DNA of 33,860 nucleotides from NCBI GenBank assembly GCA_027314515.1, contig DAHVAR010000263.1:1-33860 (forward strand). The letters are read 5' to 3'. This document shows positions 6,912-15,172 of this stretch, piece after piece. Origin of the DNA: Actinomycetota bacterium. GTDB lineage: Bacteria; Actinomycetota; Actinomycetes; Streptosporangiales; Streptosporangiaceae. How positions within the stretch are numbered: the stretch's first letter is position 1; every line of letters starts with the position of its first letter. Both the position numbers and the translations under genes were made by a program. A model generated the notes under the pieces. That model made no database searches. It was not told the origin of the DNA and was given only the letters and a program-made list of their open reading frames with translations.

Positions 6912-7208
6912 CTATGCGCCGAATGGTGGAACGGAACCACCAGCGCCATATGCTCCGCCAGTGCCGTCAACGACGGCGTCTGGCACCACGCCGTCCTCGC
7001 CGCCGCCGGCACCAGCCAGACCCTCACCCTCGACGGCCAAACCCAGACCCTCACCGGCACCAACAGCATCAACAGCAGCTACTTCTACATCGGCGCCGGC
7101 TACCTCGGCGGCGGCTGGCCCGACGAGACCTACCACGAGAAAAACGGCAACGACGGCTACCTCACCTACTTCAAAGGCCAGATCGCCGACATCACCTTCA
7201 CCCAATAA
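6903..7208 (+). pseudogene. LamG (concanavalin-like) domain fragment
   Basis: The frame ending TAA at 7206-7208 reads GGKLCAEWWNGTTSAICS, then GVWHHAVLAAAGTSQTLTLD, then YFYIGAGYLGGGWPDE and GYLTYFKGQIADITF. This is the C-terminal half of a LamG sandwich as seen in large actinobacterial Rhs/YD-repeat and other surface proteins, with the usual WHHVVL and GQIADVxF signatures. Nothing else of the parent gene is left. It begins at the very point where the opposite-strand pretoxin fragment ends. Confidence 0.65.
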
Positions 7209-7269
7209 CCTGAGCTCCGCCGCCAGCGGAAACGCCACGGCAGAGCGCATAACCCAGCCGGCCGGCTAG

Positions 7270-7299
7270 ATGCCTGTATTGGACCCCCGTAACAGGCAT
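7270..7299. repeat. Short perfect hairpin
   Basis: ATGCCTGT (7270-7277) pairs with ACAGGCAT (7292-7299) around a 14-base loop. It lies between the LamG fragment and the IS3-type fragment. The rest of 7209-7390 shows nothing else. It may be a leftover transposon end or a terminator. Confidence 0.35.
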
Positions 7300-7390
7300 T
7301 CGCTCGCGGACCGCAGCCTGGCCGGCGCCCATGCGCTCGGTCACACGACGGCCGGGCCAGGCCCACGGCACTAGTTCGGCGCGGATGCCA

Positions 7391-7650
7391 TCAGCTCGGG
7401 CGTCTTCGCCGCTCGGCTGAGTCGCTACCCGTCGCCTTTACACGCACTTCGCCTTTGGGGCGCAAGATCCAGTACATCGTCGGCGCCGAGCGCAGGTAGG
7501 AGTGGGCGTCCAGCAGCCTGGTGCACACCGTGGCCGGTGCCTGGTCCGCGACACACATGTCCGGGTCGTGCAGCACCGCCAGCACCCGTCGCCCAGCCGG
7601 GCTGAGCGCCCGCGGCTGGACCGGCCGCGGGCGCGGCATCCAGGCCGCCG
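7391..7650 (-). pseudogene. IS3-family transposase orfB fragment
   Basis: The minus strand reads ALSPAGRRVLAVLHDPDMCV, then ADQAPATVCTRLLDAHSYLR and SAPTMYWILRPKGEVR. This matches the region just before the integrase core in IS3-group OrfB proteins (xLSPAEREAVLxxLH, DxAPAxVYAxLLDEGxYLCSxxTMYRxLRxxGEVRERR). Similarity stops after GEVR at about 7440, and there is no DDE core. A stop lies upstream near 7730 with no recognisable N-terminus. It is a relic, and it marks the inner edge of the accessory region. Confidence 0.65.
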
Positions 7651-7814
7651 GCGAGTGTTGGCCCGGTGCCGCCAGTAATGGCCAGCCCGCTGCCGACGGC
7701 GACCTCTCGTGCTCGGCTCAAGGATCCTCGCCGCCGCGGCTGTTCCTCTCGTCATACGGCGGCGCAGGCTCATGCACCAACACCGCTGAACCACCCGCCT
7801 GGACGAGCCGCCTG

Positions 7815-7833
7815 AGCGGGCAGTGAGCCCGCT
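7815..7833 (-). terminator. Hairpin downstream of gabT
   Basis: AGCGGGC (7815-7821) pairs with GCCCGCT (7827-7833) around a five-base loop, 20 bases past the gabT stop. There is no T tract, as is common in high-GC actinomycetes. Confidence 0.45.
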
Positions 7834-7852
7834 TGCAGGTTGAGTGCCCGGG

Positions 7853-9211
7853 TTACAGCGCGGCGAAGGCGTCCTGAAGGATGCCCAGGCCCTCGGTCAG
7901 CAGGCTCTGGCCGATCACCAGCGGCGGCAGCAGGCGCAGCACGTTGCCGAACGTCCCGCAGGTGAGCACGATCAATCCAGCGGTGTGGCAGGTCCTGGCC
8001 ACCTTAGTTGCCGCTGCCGGATCGGGCTCGGTGGTGCCGGGCCGGACCAGTTCGAGCGCGAGCATCGCGCCCCGGCCGCGGACGTCGCCGATCGCCGGGG
8101 TTGTCTCGGCCAGCGTGCGCAGCCTGGGCAGCATGGTCGCCTCGATGGCGCGCGCGGCGCCGGCCAGGTCTTCCTTTTCCATGGTCTCGATCGCGCCGAG
8201 CGCCGCGGCGCAGGCGACCGGGTTGCCGCCGTAGGTCCCGCCCAGCCCGCCAGGGTGGACCGCGTCCATGAACTCCGCCCGGCCGGTGACGCCCGCCAGC
8301 GGCAGCCCGCCGGCGATGCCCTTCGCCGTGGTGATCAGGTCCGGCACCACGTTCTCGTGGTCGCAGGCAAACCAGTCGCCGGTGCGGCAGAAGCCGGACT
8401 GGACCTCGTCAGCGATGAAGACAATGCCGTGGCGACGGCAGAACTCGGCCAGGCCGGGCAGGAAGCCGTCGGGCGGCACGATGAACCCGCCCTCGCCCTG
8501 AACCGGCTCGATCACCACCGCGGCCACGTTCTCCTCGCCGACCTGGGCGTGAATCAGGCTTGTCACGACGTCCAGCGCTTCGGCGGCGCAGCGGGCCGGA
8601 CCACCCGGCCAGCGGAACGGGTACGCCATCGGGACCCGGTAGACCTCGCCGGCGAACGGCCCGAAGCCTTCCTTGTAGGGCATGTTCTTAGCCGTCATCG
8701 CCATGGTGAGGTTCGTGCGGCCGTGGTAGGCGTGGTCGAAGACGACGATCGCGTCCCGCCCGGTGGCATGCCTGGCGATCTTGACTGCGTTCTCGACCGC
8801 TTCCGCGCCGGAGTTGAACAGCGCGGTCCGCTTCTCGTGGTCGCCTGGCGTCAGCCGGTTGAGCTGCTCGCAGACCTCCACGTAGCCCTCGTAGGGCGCC
8901 ACCATGAAGCAGGTGTGGGTGAATTGCGCTACCTGGTCGGTGACGCGGCTCACGACGAGATCCGCGCTGTTGCCGACCGAGGTGACGGCGATGCCCGAGC
9001 CGAAATCGATCAGCGAGTTGCCGTCGACGTCGACGAGCACGCCACCGCCGGCTGCGGTGACGAAGACCGGCAGCACATGGCTCAGGCCACGGGCAACGCT
9101 ACGCTGGCGGCGCTCGAAAAGCTCACGCGACAGCGGTCCGGGGATCTCGGTGGCCAGGTGGCGGCGCTGGGGGAGGGACGGTCCGCCAGCCGGGGGGGCG
9201 ATGTGAGTCAT
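7853..9211 (-). CDS. gabT: 4-aminobutyrate aminotransferase
   Basis: Class-III, PLP-dependent aminotransferase moving the amino group of 4-aminobutyrate (or a similar omega-amino acid) to 2-oxoglutarate, giving succinate semialdehyde and glutamate. At 452 residues it has the usual full length. Visible landmarks are SGAEAVENAVK (about 134-144, cofactor phosphate), the FDHAYHGRT block (158-166), EPVQGEGG (235-242), IADEVQSG with the conserved aspartate (268), and the Schiff-base lysine in TTAKGIAGG (K297). The ATG at 9209-9211 agrees with family N-termini. The E1 dehydrogenase gene lies upstream on the same strand, 35 bases away, so they may form an operon for amino acid breakdown. Related omega-transaminases cannot be excluded. 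Confidence 0.9.
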   Translation of the reverse strand: MTHIAPPAGGPSLPQRRHLATEIPGPLSRELFERRQRSVARGLSHVLPVFVTAAGGGVLVDVDGNSLIDFGSGIAVTSVGNSADLVVSRVTDQVAQFTHTCFMVAPYEGYVEVCEQLNRLTPGDHEKRTALFNSGAEAVENAVKIARHATGRDAIVVFDHAYHGRTNLTMAMTAKNMPYKEGFGPFAGEVYRVPMAYPFRWPGGPARCAAEALDVVTSLIHAQVGEENVAAVVIEPVQGEGGFIVPPDGFLPGLAEFCRRHGIVFIADEVQSGFCRTGDWFACDHENVVPDLITTAKGIAGGLPLAGVTGRAEFMDAVHPGGLGGTYGGNPVACAAALGAIETMEKEDLAGAARAIEATMLPRLRTLAETTPAIGDVRGRGAMLALELVRPGTTEPDPAAATKVARTCHTAGLIVLTCGTFGNVLRLLPPLVIGQSLLTEGLGILQDAFAAL

Positions 9212-9246
9212 AACAGTGACGATAACGCCCTAAGGCACCTCATGCG

Positions 9247-11574
9247 CTAGCGGAGCAAGTCCCTGGCAGCATCCTCGATGGCCGCCTGCGACAGCAGGAC
9301 GGTGCCCGCTGCGTCGCCGAGTGGGACAAAGCTGTCCTGGCTGGCGACTCTGGCGATGCGCCCGGTGAAGCCAGCGTCGATCAGCGCGGTGATCACGCCC
9401 TCGGACACGCCGCCAGTCCGCCTGGTCTCGTCGGCGATGAGTACCGCACCGGTCGCGGCGGCTGCCCGCAGCAGGTCGTCGAATGGCAGCGGCGCGAGCC
9501 AGCGGAGGTCGAGGACGCGGCAGTGCAGTCCCTCCGTTGCGAGCGTGCGGGCTGCCTGCAAGCTGAGCCTGAGGCCGTTCCCGAACGAGATGATCGTCAG
9601 GTCCTTGCCGTTGCCGTAGAGCCGGGCACGTCCCACCTGGACGTGGGACGCCGCCCGCTGCTCGGGCGGCGCGCAGGCGGCAAGCCAGCCGCCGTCGCCG
9701 GTCTCGAACTCATCACGCTGGTGGTAGAGCGCGATCGGCTCGAGGAAGATGCTGACGCTGCCGTCGAGTTCGGCCGCCGCAAGGCAGGTGCGCAGCATCG
9801 CGGCCGCATCGTCGGGCCTGGCCGGGCAGGCCACGATGAGGCCGGGGATGTCGCGCAGTGCCGCGATGCCGTTGTCGTTGTGGAAGTGCCCGCCGAAGCC
9901 TTCCTGATAAGCGAGGCCCGCGATCCGCACCACCATCGGGTTGCGGTACTGGGCGCGGGAGAAGAATGACAGGGTCGCGGCCTCACCGCGGATCTGGTCG
10001 GCGGCATTGTGCAGGTAGGCCAGGTACTGGATCTCCGGTACCGGCAGCAGGCCAGCCAGGCCGGCGCCGAGCGCGACGCCGAGGATGGACTGCTCGTCCA
10101 GTGGCGTGTCGAAGACGCGGCCGGGCCCGAACGCGCGCAGCAGCCCCCTGGTCACCCCGTAGACCCCGCCCTTGCGCGCGACATCCTCGCCGAAGACGAT
10201 CATTCCGGGGCGGCCGGTCATCTCCTCGGCGAGTGTCTGGTTGATCGCCTGGGCGAGCGTCATGCGCCCGCCGGCCGCAGCCAGCCCCCCGGACCCGGCG
10301 GCCTGGTCGGGCCGAGCGCTGCGCTGCTGGCGGGCCCGCTCGGCCAGGTTCGCGGCGATAGTGGCGGGCCGGCGTGGCGCGATCGGCGCCATCACCTGCG
10401 CCGCTGTCTTGAGCCTGGGCGCGCCGGCCAGCCGGTCGGCTTGCGCAAGCACCTGCGCCCTGGACGCCTCGTACCGGTCCAGCACGTCGGCCGGAGTCAG
10501 CGCTCCGGCCTCGACGAGCAAGCGCGCGGTGCCGAGCAGCGGATCGCGCGCGGCGTCGGCAGCGATCTCGGCCGGGGTCCGGTAAGCGGACTCCACGTCG
10601 GTGCCCGCGTGCCCGCCGAGTCGCACGGTGCGCAGGTGCAGGAAAGCCGGCGCGCGCCGGTCGCGCGCCCACTGCGCTGCCTTGGCCGCCGCCTCGAAGG
10701 CCTGATCCAGGTCGGCCCCGTCGGCGCTGACGTACGTCAGCCGCGGCCGCCCGGCGCTGACCGATTCGATCCAGCCTGGTGGCGTGCGGACGCTGATGCC
10801 GATGCCGTTGTCCTCGCAGACGAGCAGCAGCGGCAGCGGCAGGCCCTGGTAGGCGCAGTAGGCGGCGGTGTTCAGCGCGCCCGCAGCGGTCGAGTGATTC
10901 ACCGAGGCGTCGCCGAAACTGCACACTACGACCGAGTCCTGCGGCCAGGGCGTGTCCAGGCCGAGCTTGGCCGCCCTGGCGATGGCGAATGCCAGGCCAA
11001 CCGCCCGCGGCAAGTGCGAGGCGATGGTCGAGGTCTGCGGGATCACGTTCAGTTCCGGGTGGCCGAAGACCTTGTGGCGCCCGCCGGCGATCGGCTCGGC
11101 CGCGGCGGCGACCAGGCCGAGCAGCACGTCGGCGACGCCATCCCTGGGTGGACTGGCCTGAGCAGCCCGGACCAGGTAGAACGCGCCGGACCGGTAGTGC
11201 AGCAGGGCAGGGTCGGTGAGCCGGAGAGCGGCGGCGACAGCCGCGTTCGCTTCGTGCCCGGACGAGCCGATGGTGTAGTACCCGGCGCCGCGGGCACGCA
11301 GCCAGCGGGCGGCGGCGTCCAGGTGCCTGCTGGCCAGCTGGGCGTCGAACAACTCCAGGCAGCGGGCTACCGACAGGCGGCTGCCGGGCCGGATCGGGTC
11401 GTAGGGCGCCGGGCGCACGCCGGGATGAAGCGCGGCCAGCTCCCGAATGGACCGTGCCAGGCGCTGCTCGGCAAGATCGGGGCCGCCCTGACCGGCCGGC
11501 CCGGCGGCGGTGCCCGCGTGGTAGCCCGGATCTGACCCTGCGACCTCGGCGCTCATCATCTGACGGTAAGCCAC
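9247..11574 (-). CDS. Fused E1 alpha/beta subunit of a 2-oxoacid dehydrogenase
   Basis: Thiamine-diphosphate-dependent decarboxylase of the branched-chain 2-oxoacid (2-oxoisovalerate) dehydrogenase type, with both E1 subunits in one 775-residue chain. The alpha part (about 60-400) has YYTIGSSGHEANA (99-111), the HYRSGAFYL block and the thiamine-diphosphate motif GDASVNHSTAAG ending in EDNG (221-257). The beta part (about 440-775) has FGEDVARKGGVYG, DTPLDEQSILGVALGAGLAG, EIQYLAYLHNAADQI and HFHNDN. A low-complexity linker near 415-440 joins them. The start is uncertain: GTG 11574, or ATG at 11559 or 11556; none has a strong ribosome site. E2 and E3 genes are not in the window. The true substrate is inferred. 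Confidence 0.85.
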   Translation of the reverse strand: MAYRQMMSAEVAGSDPGYHAGTAAGPAGQGGPDLAEQRLARSIRELAALHPGVRPAPYDPIRPGSRLSVARCLELFDAQLASRHLDAAARWLRARGAGYYTIGSSGHEANAAVAAALRLTDPALLHYRSGAFYLVRAAQASPPRDGVADVLLGLVAAAAEPIAGGRHKVFGHPELNVIPQTSTIASHLPRAVGLAFAIARAAKLGLDTPWPQDSVVVCSFGDASVNHSTAAGALNTAAYCAYQGLPLPLLLVCEDNGIGISVRTPPGWIESVSAGRPRLTYVSADGADLDQAFEAAAKAAQWARDRRAPAFLHLRTVRLGGHAGTDVESAYRTPAEIAADAARDPLLGTARLLVEAGALTPADVLDRYEASRAQVLAQADRLAGAPRLKTAAQVMAPIAPRRPATIAANLAERARQQRSARPDQAAGSGGLAAAGGRMTLAQAINQTLAEEMTGRPGMIVFGEDVARKGGVYGVTRGLLRAFGPGRVFDTPLDEQSILGVALGAGLAGLLPVPEIQYLAYLHNAADQIRGEAATLSFFSRAQYRNPMVVRIAGLAYQEGFGGHFHNDNGIAALRDIPGLIVACPARPDDAAAMLRTCLAAAELDGSVSIFLEPIALYHQRDEFETGDGGWLAACAPPEQRAASHVQVGRARLYGNGKDLTIISFGNGLRLSLQAARTLATEGLHCRVLDLRWLAPLPFDDLLRAAAATGAVLIADETRRTGGVSEGVITALIDAGFTGRIARVASQDSFVPLGDAAGTVLLSQAAIEDAARDLLR

Positions 11575-11667
11575 GACAGGGTGCTAAGCACAGCCAGAGT
11601 GGTTGCCCGTCAGCGGAACCGCGATGATGGGCGGTGACCGTCACGTCACCGCATCCTGGAGGGCGCC

Positions 11668-12699
11668 GTGCTGCCGTGGTCCGCTGAGCTGGCCGGCACG
11701 CTGAACGAGCAGGTGATCTCGAGCGACCTGCTCCGGGGCAACCCGCTGGGCGATCCCCATGAGCGGCCGCTGTGGGTCTACGCCCCGCCCGGTTACGCCG
11801 CGGAGCCGGACCGCCGGTACCCGGCGGTGTATGTGCTCCAGGGCTTCACCGGGCACCTTGGCATGTGGCGCAACCGTACTGCGTTCGAGCAGCCGTTCCC
11901 CGAGACCGCCGATGCGGTGTTCGCGGGCGGGCAGGCGCCGCCCTCGATCGTGGTGTATGTCGATGCATGGACCAGTTACGGCGGCAGCCAGTTTGTCGAT
12001 TCGCCGGCAACCGGGCGTTACCACTCGTACCTGTGCGAGGAAGTCGTGCCGTGGGTCGATGCCCGGTACCGGACGCTCGCCGACGCCGGGCACCGCGCGA
12101 TCATGGGCAAGTCCAGCGGCGGCTTCGGCGCGATGATCACACCCATGCTGCGGCCCGACCTGTTCGGCGCGCTCGCCTCGCACGCCGGTGACAGCCTCTA
12201 CGAGCAGTGCTACCTTCGCGATTTCGGCCCGGCGGTACGCGCGCTGCGCGGCTATGACGGCGACATCTGGAAATGGTGGCGTGACTTCCGCTCCAGAGTG
12301 CCGTTTACGAACCCCGCCGATGCGCTGCTGATCGGCCTGCTCGGGGTCGCCGCGGCCTTCTCAGCCAATGACGACGGCACTATCGACCTGCCGTTCGACC
12401 CGCGCACCGGAGCGCTCCGGCGGGACGTCTGGCAGCGCTGGCTCGACCTCGACCCGGTGCGGATGGCAGCCGGGCACGCCGATGCACTCCGGTCGCTACG
12501 GGCGATCTGGATCGATGCGGGCACTAGAGACGAGTATTTCCTGGACGTCGGGGCAGCGGCGATGCGAGCCCAGCTGAGCGCGATCGGCGTCCGGGACGAG
12601 CTGATCCGCTTCGAGCTCTTTGACGGGGCGCACGGGTCGCTGGGATACCGGTACCCGTTGTCCCTTGCCTGGCTGTGCCAGCAGATGGCCGGCGGCTAG
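11668..12699 (+). CDS. Alpha/beta-hydrolase, esterase-D/antigen-85-like
   Basis: A 343-residue putative serine esterase. The GTG start (11668-11670) has a clear GGAGGG site six bases upstream. The sequence shows RPLWVYAPPGY, a strand-loop VYVLQGFTGHLG forming the oxyanion region, and the nucleophile elbow GKSSGG with serine 149. A C-terminal IDAGTRDEY (acid) and DGAHGSLGYRYP (histidine) complete a triad in the right order. There is no signal peptide, so it is probably cytoplasmic. Similar proteins belong to the putative-esterase family of Fes, esterase D and antigen 85. The substrate is unknown. It is transcribed away from the E1 gene across a 93-base gap. Confidence 0.8.
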   Translation: MLPWSAELAGTLNEQVISSDLLRGNPLGDPHERPLWVYAPPGYAAEPDRRYPAVYVLQGFTGHLGMWRNRTAFEQPFPETADAVFAGGQAPPSIVVYVDAWTSYGGSQFVDSPATGRYHSYLCEEVVPWVDARYRTLADAGHRAIMGKSSGGFGAMITPMLRPDLFGALASHAGDSLYEQCYLRDFGPAVRALRGYDGDIWKWWRDFRSRVPFTNPADALLIGLLGVAAAFSANDDGTIDLPFDPRTGALRRDVWQRWLDLDPVRMAAGHADALRSLRAIWIDAGTRDEYFLDVGAAAMRAQLSAIGVRDELIRFELFDGAHGSLGYRYPLSLAWLCQQMAGG

Positions 12700-12781
12700 C
12701 GGGCCCGCTGAACGTTTCCCGCCTCGGCTACGTAGTCCTGGGTAAGTACATCCAACAATTCAGCGATGAACGGAGGCTAGT

Positions 12782-13324
12782 ATGCGCAACCGATGGTGGG
12801 CGGCGCCGATCCTGGCCAGCGGGGCGGTTGTGCTGGCAGCCTGCGGCAGTTCGGGGTCCCCGTCAGCGAGCGGGACTACCCCGGCCGCGCAGCACAGCAA
12901 GGCCGCGGCGGGCAGTGTGATGATCTCCACGCGCAGCACTAGCCACGGCACCGTGCTGACCAATGCGAAGGGCGAGACGCTGTACTGGTTCGCCCTGGAC
13001 ACGCCGGCCGCGTCCAAGTGCACGGGCACGTGCGCCACCTTCTGGCCGCCGGTCATCGGGAAGCCGGCGAAAGCCGCCGGCGCGTCGCTACCGTACGGAC
13101 TTGGCTCGATCACCAGGTCGAACGGCCAGGTGCAGGCAACCTACGACGGTCACCCGCTGTACACCTACGCGGCCGGCCTGACGCCGGGCCAGGTCAGCGG
13201 CAACGGGCTGAAGCTCTCCGGCGGCTCTTGGTGGGCGATGACTCCGTCGGGTGCCAAGCTCGGGGCCACTCCGTCAAGCAGCCCGTCATCGAGCTCGAGT
13301 GGCGGCGGCGGATACGGCTACTAG
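12782..13324 (+). CDS. Secreted-repeat lipoprotein (COG4315)
   Basis: A 180-residue exported lipoprotein. The N-terminus has a short basic start, a hydrophobic segment and the lipobox LAAC (lipidated cysteine 21), followed by a Ser/Gly/Thr-rich spacer. Two copies of the COG4315 repeat follow. The first contains LTNAKGETLYWFALDT and KCTGTCATFWPPV with paired cysteines; the second contains ATYDGHPLYTYAAG. The tail is a low-complexity serine/glycine run. GGAGG at 12772-12776 gives a good start at ATG 12782. Family members are often annotated as hypothetical lipoproteins; a redox or heme role has been suggested but I cannot support it here. Confidence 0.88.
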   Translation: MRNRWWAAPILASGAVVLAACGSSGSPSASGTTPAAQHSKAAAGSVMISTRSTSHGTVLTNAKGETLYWFALDTPAASKCTGTCATFWPPVIGKPAKAAGASLPYGLGSITRSNGQVQATYDGHPLYTYAAGLTPGQVSGNGLKLSGGSWWAMTPSGAKLGATPSSSPSSSSSGGGGYGY

Positions 13325-13409
13325 GGTGCCGCGGCATCAGGGCCGGGCAGCCCGGGCCGGGCGATAACTGCCTGGAGACGGCCGGGTCGCCGGGCGTAGC
13401 ATCGGGGCC

Positions 13410-13766
13410 ATGCCTCCGCAGCGGCGTGCGGCGACCACCGGGCCGCAGTTCCTCCAGGTGCAGACCACGACCGATTCCAGGGCGGAGGCCGTTGAACTCG
13501 CCCAGGCGGCGGTCGAGGCGCGGCTGGCGGCCTGCGCCCAGGTCGCCGGGCCGATCGCCAGCACATACTGGTGGGAAGATGGCCTGGAGCGGGCTGAGGA
13601 GTGGCTGATCATGCTGAAGTTGCCGGCCGACCGGTTCGACGACCTGGCTGAGTTCCTGGCGGAGCGGCACAGCTACGACGACCCGGAGATCATCGCGACG
13701 CCCATCGTCGCGGGCTCGCAGTCGTACCTGGACTGGGTAGCCGAGGAGACCAGGCCCGGTGACTAG
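13410..13766 (+). CDS. cutA: Divalent cation tolerance protein CutA
   Basis: A 118-residue CutA1-type protein, a small trimeric signal-protein-like fold linked to metal tolerance. The family pattern is intact: RLAACAQVAGPIASTYWWED (about 39-57) with the conserved cysteine 42, EEWLIMLKLPADRFDDL, and the closing HSYDDPEIIATPI and SYLDWV. The N-terminal ten residues are unconserved, so an internal start could be used. The next gene begins inside it with an eight-base overlap (GTG at 13759), which suggests co-translation. Confidence 0.9.
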   Translation: MPPQRRAATTGPQFLQVQTTTDSRAEAVELAQAAVEARLAACAQVAGPIASTYWWEDGLERAEEWLIMLKLPADRFDDLAEFLAERHSYDDPEIIATPIVAGSQSYLDWVAEETRPGD

Positions 13767-14586
13767 CCAGCAGGGCGCCGATCACGGGCTGTTCGGGCCG
13801 GACTCGGTCAGCTGGCGGGTGCTGAGCGAGCCGGTGATGTGGATTGCCGGCGTCCGCGCCATGTACATGCAGGCCCTGCACCCCAGGGTGATGCGCGGGA
13901 CATGGCAGAACACCGCGTTTGCCAAGCCTGCGGAGGCCTGGGGCCGGTTTACCAGGACCGTGGAGTTCGTCCGGGTCCGAACCTACGGCACGACCGCCGA
14001 GGTCGACCGGGCAGGCGCCCGGCTGCGCAAGGTGCACTCCTCGCTGACCGGCACGGATGCCGATGGCGCCCGCTTCAGGCTGGATGACCCCGAGCTGCTG
14101 CTGTGGGTCCATTGCGGAGAGATCGGGTCGTATGCGGAGATCGCCAGGCGCAGCGGCGTGCACGTGACGCCCGCTGAGCTGGACGCGTTCATCGCCGAGC
14201 AGCGGCGCAGCGCCGAAGTCGTCGGGCTGAGCCCGGCAATCGTGCCGGCCAGCCTGGCCGAGCTGGAGGCGTACTTCCAGCGGATGCGGCCCAGGCTGCG
14301 CGCCTCCGCCGAGGCCAGGCATGCCCTCCGGCTGTCCTTCGCACCCCGGCTTCCGCTCGCGCTCACGCCGCTGAGGGTCGTCGTGCCGCCGGTGAACGTG
14401 CTGGCGTACGCCAGCCTGCCGCGCTGGGCCCGGCGCCTGTACGGCACGCCGGCGATCGGACTGACCGATGCCGCCGTGACTCTCGCGCTCCGGGCCGCAT
14501 TCGAGTCCACCACCCGGATTCCGCCGCAGCTGCTGATACGGGCGGGCGCCGCGGACGGCCGGCGCTACCGGGCGCCTGCTGCCTGA
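13759..14586 (+). CDS. DUF2236 / MpaB-type oxygenase-like protein
   Basis: A 275-residue protein of the oxygenase MpaB/rubber oxygenase (DUF2236) family, usually thought to bind a b-type heme. Landmarks are WRVLSEPVMWIAGVRAMYMQ, ALHPRVMRGTWQN with the conserved histidine, FTRTVEFVRVRTYGTTAEVD, KVHSSLTG and the LLWVHCGEIGSYAEIARR helix. The GTG start overlaps the cutA stop. The substrate is unknown; family members range from polyisoprene cleavage to fungal mycophenolic acid synthesis, so no specific reaction is claimed. Confidence 0.82.
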   Translation: MTSQQGADHGLFGPDSVSWRVLSEPVMWIAGVRAMYMQALHPRVMRGTWQNTAFAKPAEAWGRFTRTVEFVRVRTYGTTAEVDRAGARLRKVHSSLTGTDADGARFRLDDPELLLWVHCGEIGSYAEIARRSGVHVTPAELDAFIAEQRRSAEVVGLSPAIVPASLAELEAYFQRMRPRLRASAEARHALRLSFAPRLPLALTPLRVVVPPVNVLAYASLPRWARRLYGTPAIGLTDAAVTLALRAAFESTTRIPPQLLIRAGAADGRRYRAPAA

Positions 14587-14659
14587 TCGCGGGCCGGGCC
14601 GGCCCGGTCAGCCGCGACGGGGCCGGTTATGACTGGCAGCGATCGGAGAAGATAGCCGT

Positions 14660-15172
14660 GTGACCGAAGTGCTGCCGCGACTGAGGCGCGTCTTGCGGGA
14701 CGACCTGGATCAGGGCCAGCGTGCCGCGCTGGCCAGCTGGTTCTCCTTCACCACCACTTTCGCCGCCGTCCGCGCTGTCACTTACAGCATCCGGGCGGGC
14801 AACGGCCCGTTCCGCAACATCAGCGCCGGCGGTGAGCACCTGCATCACTACCTCTGGGGGATCGCCATGCTCGCCGGGGTTGGCGGGGTGGCCGTGCACG
14901 GCGAGGAGAAGCACCGCGACCATCCGGTGGTGGCCTTGTGCTACGGCGGCGGGCTGGCGCTGATCGTCGACGAGTTCGCGCTGCTGCTTGACCTGAAGGA
15001 TGTCTACTGGGCCAAGCAGGGCCGCCTGTCGGTGGACATCGGCATCGGCGGCATCGCGGTGGCCGGCAGCTACTTCGCGGCGCTCCCGGTAGTGCGCGCG
15101 ATGCGCGAGCGGCGGGCAGCGGAGCGGGCGGAGCTTGCAGAGCAGGCAGGCAGCCAGCAGCAGGCCGGCTAG
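14660..15172 (+). CDS. Conserved four-helix membrane protein of unknown function
   Basis: A 170-residue protein with four predicted membrane segments, near residues 22-44, 62-80, 87-111 and 124-146. It has a basic cytoplasmic N-terminus and a charged C-terminal tail ending in QAGSQQQAG. A conserved-looking histidine cluster, EHLHHYLWG (59-67), and a DE pair inside the third helix could bind a metal. GGAGAAG upstream supports the GTG at 14660. Its stop codon lies in a CTAG shared with the stop of the convergent phosphatase gene. I do not recognise a named family. Confidence 0.7.
   Translation: MTEVLPRLRRVLRDDLDQGQRAALASWFSFTTTFAAVRAVTYSIRAGNGPFRNISAGGEHLHHYLWGIAMLAGVGGVAVHGEEKHRDHPVVALCYGGGLALIVDEFALLLDLKDVYWAKQGRLSVDIGIGGIAVAGSYFAALPVVRAMRERRAAERAELAEQAGSQQQAG

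Noticed and set aside
7844-9250. Long plus-strand open frame of 468 codons opposite gabT
   Set aside because: Composition is that of an antisense shadow (histidine, arginine, glutamine rich) and gabT is complete on the other strand.
9983-11644. Long open frames on both strands inside the E1 gene
   Set aside because: High GC keeps other frames open. Only the 775-residue frame shows family motifs.
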